Source of the DNA: Chara braunii | Lineage: Eukaryota; Streptophyta; Charophyceae; Charales; Characeae | Direction: 5' to 3' | Length of the DNA: 32,954 bases | NCBI GenBank assembly: GCA_003427395.1 | Contig: BFEA01000351.1 | Span: 728,260 to 761,213 of the forward strand | In this document: positions 18,950-30,792 of the stretch, one piece after another | Numbering within the stretch: position 1 is the first letter of the stretch | Layout: each line of letters starts with the position of its first letter | The notes under the pieces: model-generated | The model's database searches: none | What the model was told of the DNA's origin: nothing | The model's input: the letters and a program-made list of their open reading frames with translations, nothing else | Translations under genes and position numbers: made by a program

Positions 18950-21900
18950 TGTTGGCGCGAATAGCCTTACAAGGGTATCCGCCCTGTTTTTTTTGCATGC
19001 GACAGAAAATAAGCTTGGGTTGGAATTTAAGTGTTCCTCGTGAGGCACGGTAAAGCCTGTGGTCTACATTGATTGGGTGGTTGACTATAGTAGAGGGTGC
19101 GTGGGCGCACAGGTTCAAGGCAAAAGGGGCGCTGGTAGGTTCCGTGCCCTGTCCCCGCCAGTTTTCTTAGTTTTTTTATTATGTTAATTTTTATCCGGGT
19201 TTTTTAGTGCCTTTTCCTTTATTCGGGTTTCGTCCGGGTCTGGCAGCAGACCCAAGAGTTTAGCTTAGTGGGCACACCTACGAACTACTGGATTACAGCC
19301 GTGTCGGGTCCAGATGGGGAAGTCGTGACGGGGCAAAGGCCAGGTCCCCAGGCCCGCAAAAGGGCGGTCCTTACCTTCCAGCGGTAGGCCCAGTGCAGGG
19401 GGCGAGTGACCTTTGGAATGGTCGTGGGGCATTGCCCCGATTTAGTCCTTCGGGACATCCGTTAGAATTGGAACGACACAGAGGGGGTTAGCACGGCCCC
19501 ACACTCAGTAAGGAGAGTATGAGGCAGAGGAGGAGCTGCGCATTTGTTTTCCTCCTTCGCCAGTTTCGTCATCATCGAGGCCGGGGGTGTATTACTGAAC
19601 TACGGGAGGCGGGGCTGGTCGGGTAGCGACCGATAGGGGCGGGTAGCGGCCGACAGTGGCAGAGCGTTTGACAGCAGCAGGCAGAGCAAAAGCCGGGGGG
19701 CCGACAGGCAACGAGCCTTAAGGCTGGGCAGCGCAACACCGAGCCGCAGCAGAGTGACGGGGGTTGAGGTAGCCATGCGCAGCAACGGGCTGAGCAGCTG
19801 AGCGCTGCAGCGAGGCACAGTGACGACGGGCGCCAGCAGAACGAGGCAGGGCGGAGGGGCAAAGACGGGCAAATGTATTTGGACGGGGAATGCGTCCGGG
19901 TACGTTCGATAGTGGAGATGGCGAAGTGGTGAGCCAGGGTGCAAAGGAGGAAAGGGAGCGCTCGCTATCCTCCCTTGTTGTGGGAGGACAGGGAGGAACC
20001 CGGGCGCGATTTCGCGCCGGGTACGCTTGAAACATGGAGACGGAGGGATGGACGTAGTGGGGGCGGACGCAGACGACAGGCAGTGGAGAGCGGGTGAATG
20101 AGTGCCGAATCTAGGCGCAGATATGCGCCGGGTACGTGCGAATGAGTAGAGTCGAGCCATAGGTGATCACTGGGCGTCGCGTTAGGAACCGTGGGGCAAG
20201 GCCAGGCAGCGCAACTACAGGCGACAAGACGGACGAGTGAACCCGGACGCGGATTTGCGCCAGGTACATTCGACGAACGAGGTAAGACGACGATAGAGGG
20301 GAGGGGTATGAAAGTAAACGGGAAAACCATATCCCGCTCGTTTCTTGATGAAAACGAGCGGGGAAATATGGTAGACAGGGGTTCTGGCCCCGGGCGAGTC
20401 TGATGGTGGTGTTAGTTGTGAGGATAGGTTAGTAGAATGGGAGCTAGTAAGAGGAAGGGCTCTGCTGGCTATGGCAGCGATGAGAAAGGAAACGAAGATT
20501 TTTCTACATCTCGATTGTTCCTCGACCGATTTTGGTAAATCGAGATGCATTATGGGGGTTGTTAGCCTAGGCGAACGTGTTGTAAAGGCGGATCAGGGAG
20601 AAAGTTATTAGCCTAAGAGTTAGTATAAGAAGGGAGGTCGGGCTACGGCGAAAGGAAGGCATGTGGGGAGCTAGAAGTTAGGTAGCTCACCCGTTTCTTG
20701 ATGGAAACGGGCGAGCGAATAAGCTAAACCTAGTTTCTCGTACCGGGCGACTTCGATTCCGGGGTTAGTTCTGGTATTAGAGGTGTAGGGTGGGAGGTTA
20801 GTAACGAAGGTGGTGCGTCGGGGCATGGCGGAATGGCGGACTATCAGAGGGAGAAGAACGGGAACGGGTGTGTTGTGCTCATCTGCGGGCGGAACAAGAT
20901 AAGGGGAAGATTCGATTCCGGGTTCAGGGTGGGCGACCCGGGTTTCGAGCTTAGAACTAGAAATAAGTTAGTAGGAGAACTGGTAAGAAATATGATGAAT
21001 CTGTTCGCACGCTAAGGGCAGATTCATTCGACTTCGTGCAGGTTGTCGATGGGAATCGTAGAAAGAGGGGGCTAACTGGAACGCAGCGGTTACAGCCGGA
21101 ATCGCTGCAGGGGGGGGGGGNGGCGTAAGCAGGAAGGACGGGCTCACCCGCCCGGAGTTACGATCTAGCAAACTATCTGTGAGAGGGCAGAGAGAGGGAG
21201 AGAGAGGGAAGCTGCAAGTTCACCTTGTGAAAGCGACGAGGAAGGACCGAAATGTTGGGTTGTAGCATTAAAGTGCTACGGATACGGGTACGAGATACGT
21301 ACCAAGCCAGGGCCAAGATCTACCTGATCGGATCTGCATGAAGGAGCATCCTATCCGGCAAAGCATTACTGTTCGGCTACGTGAGCTGGAGTAAGGGAGC
21401 GGGTTGTGAGGGGGCGAGCTTACCTGCTAGCAGGCGGAAAACCCAGCCTTTGGGCAGAACCATAACATACTAGCACCGGGCCCGCAGTCTGTCTGCTAGC
21501 CGATATGCCGTATATCCTATTTAGCTTGTGTGTGGCACTACATATTCTAAGACCGTGATTATGTGGACTGTGCATTTAGCGAATGCAGTCTATGTATTAC
21601 AGCAAGGTTCGGACTGCACACTATTAGAGGTTGTTGCGCGACTACGAGAGAGGACCGTGGCGCAGAAACAAGGGGGACCTATGTGACGAATTGACGATGC
21701 GGGGCGAGCCGAACAGGGAGCTACAGGGCCGGATAGGGTGTTGTACTTGTTGCGATCAGGCGATACTTCTGCCCTGCGGTGACTTGTATCCTGGTCTGAG
21801 TTCTGCGTTTCTGCATCATGGAGGTGGTCACGGTGTCGCTCGTCTGCTGCATCGGGAAACAGTAAAGGTATAGGGCTAGGCGGCATAAGGCCAGCGTCGG

Positions 21901-24900
21901 AATGGTAAGTTTGGGGCTCGACTGAGAAGCGCCCTGGCCTATTGTGTGCTAGGGACTGCTGCTGAGGCTAGCCACTACGTACTTCGCACGGACTGCTGCC
22001 GCCGCTGGGGGCTGCACATAGATGGCTGCTGCGTACTGGGTGCGAAAACTTACTGCTGTGACTGTTGACTATGTGCGAACGCCTGCTGCTGGACGTCGCT
22101 GTGCGTTGTTGCTGCGTCTATGGGCTGTGCCCGGGCCACTGCTGCTGGTTATTGCATGTTGTTGCGTATCGATGGTGGCTGTTACAGGCGGTCTCGCGGC
22201 GACGACTAGACTGAGAGGAGACGCTGAGACCAGGTAGGGTGACCGGACTTTACAAGCCAGAGGGATTGATGGACTTGTTGCGATTGGAAGGACATCAGGG
22301 AGCCAATAGTTGGGGGTTGACTTCTGTTGGTTAAGTTGCTGTGTGAATTGGTCACCATTGCGGAACCCTCAGGCGCTGAAGATTTGAAGACCCTCTCATG
22401 CGAGTCTGAGAACACCCTTCTTGGATCTGAGAGTCTGAAACCTTTCTCCTACTGCCCTTCTACTCTAAGTCTAGTCTGCTGGTTCTGAGAGGAAGGCGGC
22501 AGGCGAGATTGCAACCTGTAATCCGCGCCTAGGCCTCTGTGGGAGGTTCGACTTACCGATTGCGGGAGCTCTGCCGGGACTCAGGAGAGGTTCTGGAGGC
22601 AGAGAACTGAAAGGTAACCGTTGCATCTCCTCTATATACCCTGGTATAACCCCTATCTGTACGTCTTGCTATGTTTGACTGAGAATACTGCATGCACCCC
22701 TGCTTTGACTTTTCAGTTTGATTTTCAGGACGCAAGTCAGACTAAGTAAAGGAATGCCCGCGTAACCTCAGTTTCAATTTTCGTTGATTGTATGAAAGCA
22801 GACTTGCTGAGAAAAAGGGGGGTTGCATCTGGCGGAAGAGTGGGTGAAAGGTGGTTTTGCTTGAGCTTAGTAGGGTCCTATGGGGTCAGACCAGTTCCAT
22901 AAGATTGGACGGCCAGAGCGCTGTGTTTATTTTTGAATTGCATGGAGAGTCAGACCAGTTCCGTAAGATTGTACGGTCTGACTGCTTTGAATTGTGAGGG
23001 TTTGACTGTGGCTGATATTTTAGGGGTCAAACCTGTACCATAAGATTGGAGGGTTTGGTTGCCATGTTTGATTGGGGTTTGTTCTGTTTCTTTTGTTTTT
23101 GATCGAGGAGGCCTGAGCAAGTCCATAAGATTGGACGGCTCAGCCCCTTCCTGTTTCATTCTGAGAGAGTAATTCCATCTGAGGGCAGGGCATGTTCATA
23201 AGATTGGACGACCTTGGACTCATGCCGCACACAGTGGGATCAGAGAGAAACGAACCTCGCAGAGGACCAGATATGTTTTATAAGATTGGACGATCTGGCC
23301 CTAAGTCTGGCACATGTTGGGACCCAAAATGTTAAAATTTGGTTATATTTTCGACTATCCTATTTATGAACAGCCTAGCCAGGCATGAGTTCCATAGGAT
23401 TGGACGGTCTGGCTATAACTTATCTTGAAGTGAAGAGAGTATAACTAAGAGTATAATTGAAGGTAACCCTGGGCAGACTGGGCCTTGTTCTAAGATGAAC
23501 GGCTCAGTCCTATGCCCAATGTTTGAACATTAAGTTTAGAGAGGTATATATAATCTGGATATTAAACGGCTCAGGGCGACTAAGCCTTGTTTCTAAGATG
23601 AACTGCTTAGTCATAGGCCCAAAGGAAGAAAGAAGTAGTTGTGCAACCTATTCGTGTATACTTAGTGGCTGAGTCAGGCATGTTCCATAAGATTGGACTG
23701 CTTGGCTTTATGTCTTATGTAAGTTGGGTATAAATGGGTAACTTGCTGAGAAGACACGAACTATTGTTTTCTAAGTTGACTTGGGGCTGGTGAGAGTACT
23801 TACCCTTGTGGTTTGACTTGCATGTGACTAAGTGAGGCTACTACTTGGTTTGAGTTTCATTTTGACAGGTAGTTGCTTTAGAGGTTCGCCACGTATAAGA
23901 GTGATAGGAGTCAACTTCAGTTTCTGCATTTTCTGAGCTAAGTTTCTTTACTTAGATCAATTCTCGTATTTTCTGGGATCTTTTGTTATACTTGGCTTTG
24001 TATAAATTTTGGTAAGCTACTTTCTGTACGGGAAGCACTGCCGAAATTTCTGCAAATCCAAGGAGTTCGTCAAGTTTTTACTTGTTAAAGTTCAACTTGT
24101 CTAAAGTTTACAAATGACTTAGTAAAAATCTGGAAAGTCTCTTTTTTTAAAGGGAGTGCTGCCAAAATTTTTGCTAATTCAGGGAGTTAGACAAAATTGG
24201 ACTCTGGAAGTCAAAGACTATTTCTGTTTTTTATATTTCGGTTGATACAAATCCTGGAATGACACCTTTCCTACGGGAAGCCCTACCAAAATTTTCTTAG
24301 TTTAAAGGAGTTAGACTATATTTTGACAGGTGACGATTCTGGTGATTCACTCTGTATAGGGGAGATTATGCCAGGATCCATCTTTGCTTTGGGCACCACT
24401 TAGCGGTAGACTCAGGCTTAATTAACTAGGATGATTTGAGTGAGATCGTGATATGGGGATTATTCTCCATAGACTTATAGGTTTAGCATAGGGATTGACC
24501 TGTTTTGTATTACAGGTCCTCTTAACCGTTTGGTTCAGGATTTGGACTAGCTTCAGCTTGATCCTACGAGGATCGTCTTCTGTTATCATTGATAACAGGT
24601 CGGTTGCCGATTCGTCGGTTTACGATTCAACTCCAATTCACTCCTGTCACTCAACCTAAAGGCTTTAGCCTTGTGATTGAACTGTTTTGTTGTGTTTTCA
24701 CCTGGACTTTATTGAATGGCCATCCAACAAAAGTACTGAGTATTTATTTAAGAGTTGCACGAGTGAGGCTTGTATGGCTAAAGCGAAGGGTATGAGCGCA
24801 AGGAATGGTTGAAGTTGCCCCCGTGTAGTGCGTGGACTTTTGGATGAATCTTTAATGTGATTGCAGGTATGGTTGTGGTTCGGCTTCGAGATGTGACTGC

Positions 24901-26080
24901 CTGCGATTACATACATATATGGCTAAGAGAAGCCTCACTGTGACTGTGAGAAGTGATCTTGCTATATAACTAACCCTTACATACTTATAAGTGCCTTGAG
25001 TATGTGGGATGCCTACTGTAATTAAGCATAAGGGTTAACCAGATTGTGTCCTGAGAGAAAAAGGGGGATTCCTTTTTTACCCTTGCTTTTTAAAGTTTGT
25101 ATGGTGGGACGTTGTAGTCCGTGGCAACCGTCAAAGTCAAACCCCTTGACTTTTGCCTAGGCCCGGAGCAGGACTTACCCCCCCAGGGATGCAAGAAACG
25201 ACTGCCACCACAGGTAGAGACCTATGTACCACCCGCTCTGCACAGAGTGCACAAGAGGGTGTGTGATCTTCAACCGCGCATGACGGTTGTCCAGCGTCGA
25301 GAGATTAACCCTCAAGGCGCGTGTCAGCCGACACTTGAGTGTCGAATGTGACCCTCGAGATTAACGAGGGCCGCACGATTATGGGCACCACATAGTACGT
25401 CATCATTGCGACTGCTTGCGCACGTTCGCATTGCGAGTCGATATGAGATAGCCCTGTGTCTGCGCGGTTTTATACCAAGTCCCGCGCGCGACGCGTACCC
25501 GATTTCCGCGTCGGAAAGTTATGGGACGGCTACTAAAGGGGCTAGGAGCGTTGTCGCGTTGTTTGCGTTGTGTCGTTTCGTGTACGTGTGTGTGCGTTTT
25601 ATTTTTGTGTTCGTAAAGTGGTGTGCGCGTGGTGTGTGGGATGCGTTCTAGTCGACCGACTTCGGGCCGCGCTTGGGACTTCAGCCCCCCTAAGCTGTCG
25701 GTTCATGTGCGGGTCCGACAGGCGTATTACCGCGCGTACCCCCTATGCTACAGCGAACGAGAAACGCCCTCGGCTGGTCCACCTCTACGATGGCAACTGA
25801 TTAACTTTCGTACTGTGGACTGGAAGCTCGACAGGAATACGCCCACCAAAGGGAGATGACAACTTCCGTAAGGTGGAGGTAAGTTGTGCCTCGCGTAGGC
25901 CCTATCCTGTCGTAGGGGCTCGCGAGAGATATGGCTGGCGCACGCGGTTGGAGCGGTCTAAGGAAGCTCCATTTCTGAGTTCGCAACAAGGTTGGTCCAA
26001 CTCTTGCATGACGCGGTCGGGAGGGTCCCGCGCTACCACGTGTGGTGCCGGACCGATGCGCTGGACAGCGCGGCGACGTT
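18950..26080 (+). mobile_element. giant direct repeat, right copy (putative 3' LTR, 7.13 kb)
   Basis: Homologous to 4053-11805 from TGTTGGCGCGAATAG to GCGCGGCGACGTT. Relative to the left copy it lacks about 543 bp near 19120 and about 75-80 bp near 19690, and has a small insertion near 19940. Flanking parts differ from the left copy by scattered substitutions, while 21225-24646 is identical. It carries the same hairpin families: GC-rich units about 19881-20270, TTGATG hairpins about 20326-20372 and 20685-20716, and the array, three-unit and four-hairpin clusters at +14283. Confidence 0.6.
22885..23707 (+). repeat. right copy of the ten-hairpin ATAAGATT array
   Basis: All ten hairpins of 8602-9424 recur here unchanged at offset 14283. 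Because the two tracts are identical, this copy gives no independent covariation; the covariation is between units within one array. Confidence 0.85.
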
Positions 26081-26755
26081 ATGATTTCTCTCTATATATT
26101 ATATTAAATTATTTTATTATTATTATCATTATTATTGTTGTTGTCAACCTTTCTGTTTCAAGTATCCCTGCCTGTCACTTCGCGGGTAGGCCAACGGTTC
26201 AAGCTTCCAGACTCTGGTCTGAGTGGCCTGAGCTAGCCGACTTTTCAATTGCCTCCTGTGTCTGAATTTCCCGATGAGTGTCGCGCTAGTAGAGCCCCAA
26301 AAGAGGGGCAACCCGCGGCCGCTTTGGTAGGAGACTTATCACCCCTCGTGTGAGGTCATAAGTCCCCTCCTTAACATCGGACACGGACACCCAATGGAAG
26401 TGGGCCAATTCTAGGTTTTAAAGGAGGAGGGGCGCCCGTTGGTATCCCATTATGGGACTAGTATCAGGTCTGGTCTTGCCAGTAGGCGCCTCGTTTTTCT
26501 TTTTCCCCTTCTTGTGTAGTTTGCCTTAATTTATTAATAAAAATTATAGAATGTTAGAATACAGAAATCTGAAAAATACTCGAAACTCTCGTTTAGAACA
26601 CAGGGGTCGTGGTATGAAGAGAGCCTAAAAAAAGAGAAAGGACGCTGCCTATCTAGCGGCTAGCCTGTGGGTGCTCAAAAACTATTCCGTTGTGCTCGCG
26701 CCACGGGTCTGAGGCAAAAAGAAGGGGAAGTGTTGGGGGCTTGTAAGGGCTATTT
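26081..26755. other. right flank without a recognised gene
   Basis: It starts with an AT-rich run (TATATATTATATTAAATTAT, about 26090-26140, with ATTATT repeats) and continues in unique sequence. No target duplication matching 4048-4052 is seen. Confidence 0.5.
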
Positions 26756-27337
26756 GTGTGCAGACGCCTGGAAACTAAGTCCCTGGCTATTCTGAAAGTT
26801 GCTATGGCGGACCGATATGGTCTGCATGGCTATAGGCCAAGGTACATGAGGTACTCTTGGATATGGGAATGCGAGGATAAGAAGTGTGCCTTGGTTGAGA
26901 CCATACTGACCTATGGTAAGTCCTCGGGTGAAGTAAGGTTAAAAATTAATGTCAGCGGTCACCGTGAACAGGAAATGAGAAGAGATGAAGGACTGCAGGC
27001 TGCCATTACCGAGGTACGCGACAGAGCGGAGTGAAGGTGCAGGCGAGACGGTGTCACTGCGAGCATGCGGGTAACGGTCACCTACCATGAGGATGGCTCG
27101 TCAACGGGGACCACAACAAGGGAGGTACAAAACAAGGAGAGAGACTCGGAAGGAGAGTCGGAAATGAGCGATCGAGAGGCGGATGTCCAGTCCTGGCATG
27201 GGCTGGACCAGATCCGCCGAAACCATCCGCAGGCGGGACCATTGGAGGACGGGCCCGAGGCCAGTTCGGCCCATGGTAGAGCGAGGCCGACAGGGGCTGA
27301 ACCATCGAGCGCAGAGGCTAGTAGAATGCGGGACTGA
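26756..27337 (+). pseudogene. unrecognised coding relic with one in-frame stop
   Basis: Two open stretches, 26756-27034 and 27065-27337, are in the same frame and separated only by a stop at 27032-27034 and ten further codons without a stop. A plausible start is the ATG at 26804 (context GCTATGG). The first part reads ADRYGLHGYRPRYMRYSW, then WECEDKKC, then GEVRLKINVSGHREQEM; the second begins MRVTVTYHEDGSSTGTTT and becomes acidic and hydrophilic (SEGESEMSDREAD). The C-x4-C pair is too little to call a metal site. I do not recognise a family. It lies about 700 bp beyond the right repeat, so it may belong to another mobile element or be chance. The mixed strand-like then acidic character suggests former coding; confidence is low. 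Confidence 0.35.
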
Positions 27338-27509
27338 ACTCGAGGCAGTTACACGTGTACGCGGGCTACTCGTGGACGGTCCGGGGGCAGTAAGAAGGGA
27401 GAAAGTCAAAGAGAGGGGATAGAGAAAAGGAGGGGAGCGAGACAGAGGGCGAATCCAATGCGGTTGACGTCAATTGCTGCCTATGTGCTTGTGTAATGCG
27501 TGAGCCTAC

Positions 27510-27612
27510 TACGGTCGTCAGGGGAGAGACAGAGAGAGAGAGAGACAGAACGAGGGAGCAAGAGAGAGTGAGGGAGAGAGAGTGCTCGAAAAGGTCAAAC
27601 GAGAGAGAGTAC
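27510..27612 (+). repeat. GA-rich purine tract
   Basis: AGAGACAGAGAGAGAGAGAG and related purine repeats. Frames crossing it on both strands (R/E-rich or S/L-rich) are composition artefacts. Confidence 0.8.
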
Positions 27613-29987
27613 GCGTGGGAGTTACGACAAGGGGGAAGGCCCAGAGGGTACTCTGGTCGATGCATGTGCGTGAGCAGGACGGTGGGGCAAAGAGAGGGAC
27701 ACGTGCAATACGAGAGGCAAGAAGAGGGTCAATGCTCAAAATTGAGGTGGACGCCAGCTTCACACTGACAGACTAACAGGACCTCTACCCTCTCAAGGCC
27801 TGGACAGTAAGTCTCAGAAGATCGCTCCATCTTACATCCATGTCGCTAGGGACGGAGGAGAGGAGGCACGAGTGATGCAAGTTATACGGATGTATGTGAA
27901 GTCAGGCTTCAGGGCGATCGTCGTGGCTAGATAATAGTTGAAGCCCCTTGTCATGTTAACGTGGCCCTGATTTCCACTATCTTCTTCTCTTTTCACTCCT
28001 TCCTTTATTCTTAGTTATTGCTTAAAAGCAAAGGCTCATCAAAGATGATGTTAGTCTTTTCGAAAAAGTGTTAGCTCATGACGGAAAGGGGGAACTGAGC
28101 TCGTAAGGTCATCGTGGCTAACTGACACACTGCAGTGTAGCAATGACCGAAAGAAGGTGAGCTGGTTTTCTCTGTGCACAAGGATGTTACCCTCATTGTA
28201 AGTGTGTAACATTGGACGTTAGCCCTCTTCTTGTTTTCTTTTGGTCTGCGCCTCAGTCAGAGAACTTCCTTCGCAGGGTCCTTCGTTGTCGCCACCAATC
28301 TCCTTTTGAACAGTAAAGCAAAGGGGCGCCGCGCGCGACCTGCAAATGTGAAAACGTGATTGGCTTAACGACGTACTGATAATCGTCTACGTGCGGGATA
28401 GAGAGAAGGGAAACAGGCGAGAGGGTGTGCGCTCACGCAAGTACGTGATGCTCATGTGGAAGAAGAGACAGTTTACTTCGAAGAGTTTGTTCTTGAGCTC
28501 ACTGCTGATGTCAACACCTTTCACGACATGAATCTTAACTCGACTTCAATGGGACACTCGCCTGTTTTCCGTTCCTTGATGTTTGAGTAGTTGAGAGAGA
28601 GCGTACATGTTACTCACTGTTATGAACGGGGGTCAATAAGGGACTGAACGTACTTGGGGCTCGTTCGCGGCTATGGCGCCGCGAGTATTTAAGTTTTTCA
28701 GACTTAATGCCCGTCATATATTACATTTCAGTGTGCTCCACTTTGACTGGTAACTCAGTTACATTTGGGGGGGGGATAAAATTTGTTAGCATTGGATAGA
28801 AAATATTCTGTACGAGAGAGAGCGAGAGTTACAGAAGGGTCAGAATTAGTAAGGGTCTCGAGAGTGAATTCAGTGTTGGGGTTGTCGTTCGTCCAGCTGT
28901 CAATCGTGGATCAATCTGATTTGGATCCCCTTCCACGTGAGTATTCTTGATCGTAGAGGAGGTGTGACTACTATCACGAATGATTGAGTGGCCTAACTAT
29001 GCTAAATTAGAATAATCTCGGGGGCGAAAGCTGACTTGTGGTGTGAATCATAAGCTCAGGTTGGATGAGCCGTGCAAGGGACTTAGAGTAATGGTACCTC
29101 AACTCTTGGTTAATGGGTGGTGGATAAAGATACCGATGCTTGGTAAGTTGCTCGAGGCTCAGGCCTAAGATCCTCTTGGCAAAAACGAACACGTATTAAT
29201 TAAAAAAAAAACTCAGATAATGTCTTTATCTCAGTTCTGAGTTTGTCGTCTTCTTGTTTGGCAATTTGGACTTGAGTGAATGATGGATAACCGTGTAGGA
29301 GTGATGTTGCAGAGTGACAGAAGTATTTGTTGTTAAAGTTGGTTATCGAATGTGACGGGACTGCACAGTAAGGGAAAGGAAGACGAAAGGGAGAAGCTGA
29401 CGCGCAAAGCTAACGAAAGGCAGATGATGGTAATTAAGCAGGATCACTGTTTTCATAATGTCAAGTCTTTTTTCTCTCTTATCTCAGAGATGTCACTCGC
29501 TACATGGAAGAACGAAAGGTTGTTATACGAAAGGTGGCTTATCTTCTCACCAAATTTTTGCTTGATGGAGATTGATTTGCACTTGTTATATCGTTTCCTT
29601 AGTCGAAAGCACCTTAATTCAGACGAGAAGGGGATACTGTGAAAAAGAGTATTTGCAACCCCTGTCCTCTTCTGGGTGAGTCGCTCGGAAAACAAAGTGG
29701 ACCGGAACGTGCCTTTTATTTTCCTTGAGTGTCCTTTCTGTCTCGTCTGCAGTGCGTGTCTGAATGATCAGTTTTTGTCCTCATTCTCGGCAATCAGCTG
29801 TTCAGATGGTGGCCACCCGATTATTCGCGTTTGAATCGTGATATCGGGATCGCACAGGGCTATATACCAATCGAACCATTGCCAGGTGAAGTCCCCATAT
29901 AATGTATGGACTATGCTCAATGCTAGAGTTGTTTGTCAATTGAGTAGAAACTGCATTCAATAATAAGTACTACTTGAGCCAGGTCTG
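27613..29987. other. intergenic stretch, nothing recognised
   Basis: About 2.4 kb with no family, RNA gene or repeat I can name. Minor points: a 9-G run near 28769-28777, an A run near 29201-29211, and a GAGAGAGAGCGAGAG patch near 28815. The 96-codon frame at 29352-29642 has unremarkable composition and no motif; I do not call it. Confidence 0.5.
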
Positions 29988-30048
29988 TGGCAACTATCCC
30001 CAGCGCCTGGCAGCTGTCCCCAGCACCTGACAGTTGTCCCCAGCGCCC
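29988..30048. repeat. 20-bp tandem repeat, three units
   Basis: GGCAACTATCCCC, GGCAGCTGTCCCC and GACAGTTGTCCCC, each followed by AGCRCC, make three consecutive diverged units. Confidence 0.85.
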
Positions 30049-30792
30049 TGATCCAGGAAAAAGGGGTCTGACACCCTGTTTGGTTTGGGAAGGGGAGACT
30101 TAAGGCTGCACGAATCCGCACGCAGTTCTGCAAATGTACGAATGCGTGATGGTTCTACCTTGTAAGCATCGTTTGTTGTTCTACCTGACTGTAGAGCTAA
30201 GGAAGGGATAATTTCCCTTACAGCGACAGGTTTGCCAAGCAAAGCAACTGAGGGTAGCTCTTAGAACACTCGGTTGCTCCAGCAGTCTGCCTACTTTAGC
30301 AATGTGTCACCCCTAAGGCTTTTGCTGAGCTCTGACTCGAAAGTCAACAGAGACTAAGTTAATAGATTTTAATACTACCTACGGGAGACCAATGTCTTAG
30401 AAAGAGTCTTCCACTAAGAGCAACTAAGGGAAAAGAACATCTGATGATCCACTCGCTCTACTCATAGGTTTGGGTTGTACCTGGTTGCCCGTTTGTGTCC
30501 TCAATGGTTTAATGGTCCTGACATGGACTCTGGGTATAGTAACATCACGTTTTTCAGCCTCTGTGGACTCATGTTCAGGTCATATTGCTGAGAACAACTG
30601 CAACCTAGTGTATCGGGACAGACAGGCAGACTGAAGGAATGCACATGAGTGTGGGTCAACAGTCTCAGTACAACAGACCTCAGTGGGGAAATGGGAAGTA
30701 AGAGTGTGCTAAGCGTGACCTAATCGCTACACCGGGGTAGAGCAGACGGCTGGAAAGAGAGCATTGCCAGGGATGTTCAACCCCAAGTTGAG
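30049..30792. other. unique sequence, nothing recognised
   Basis: No gene, RNA or repeat was identified. It leads into the coding relic on the right. Confidence 0.4.

Noticed and set aside
27496-27776. Arg/Glu-rich open frames in the GA-rich tract
   Set aside because: Low-complexity purine DNA gives such frames on both strands.
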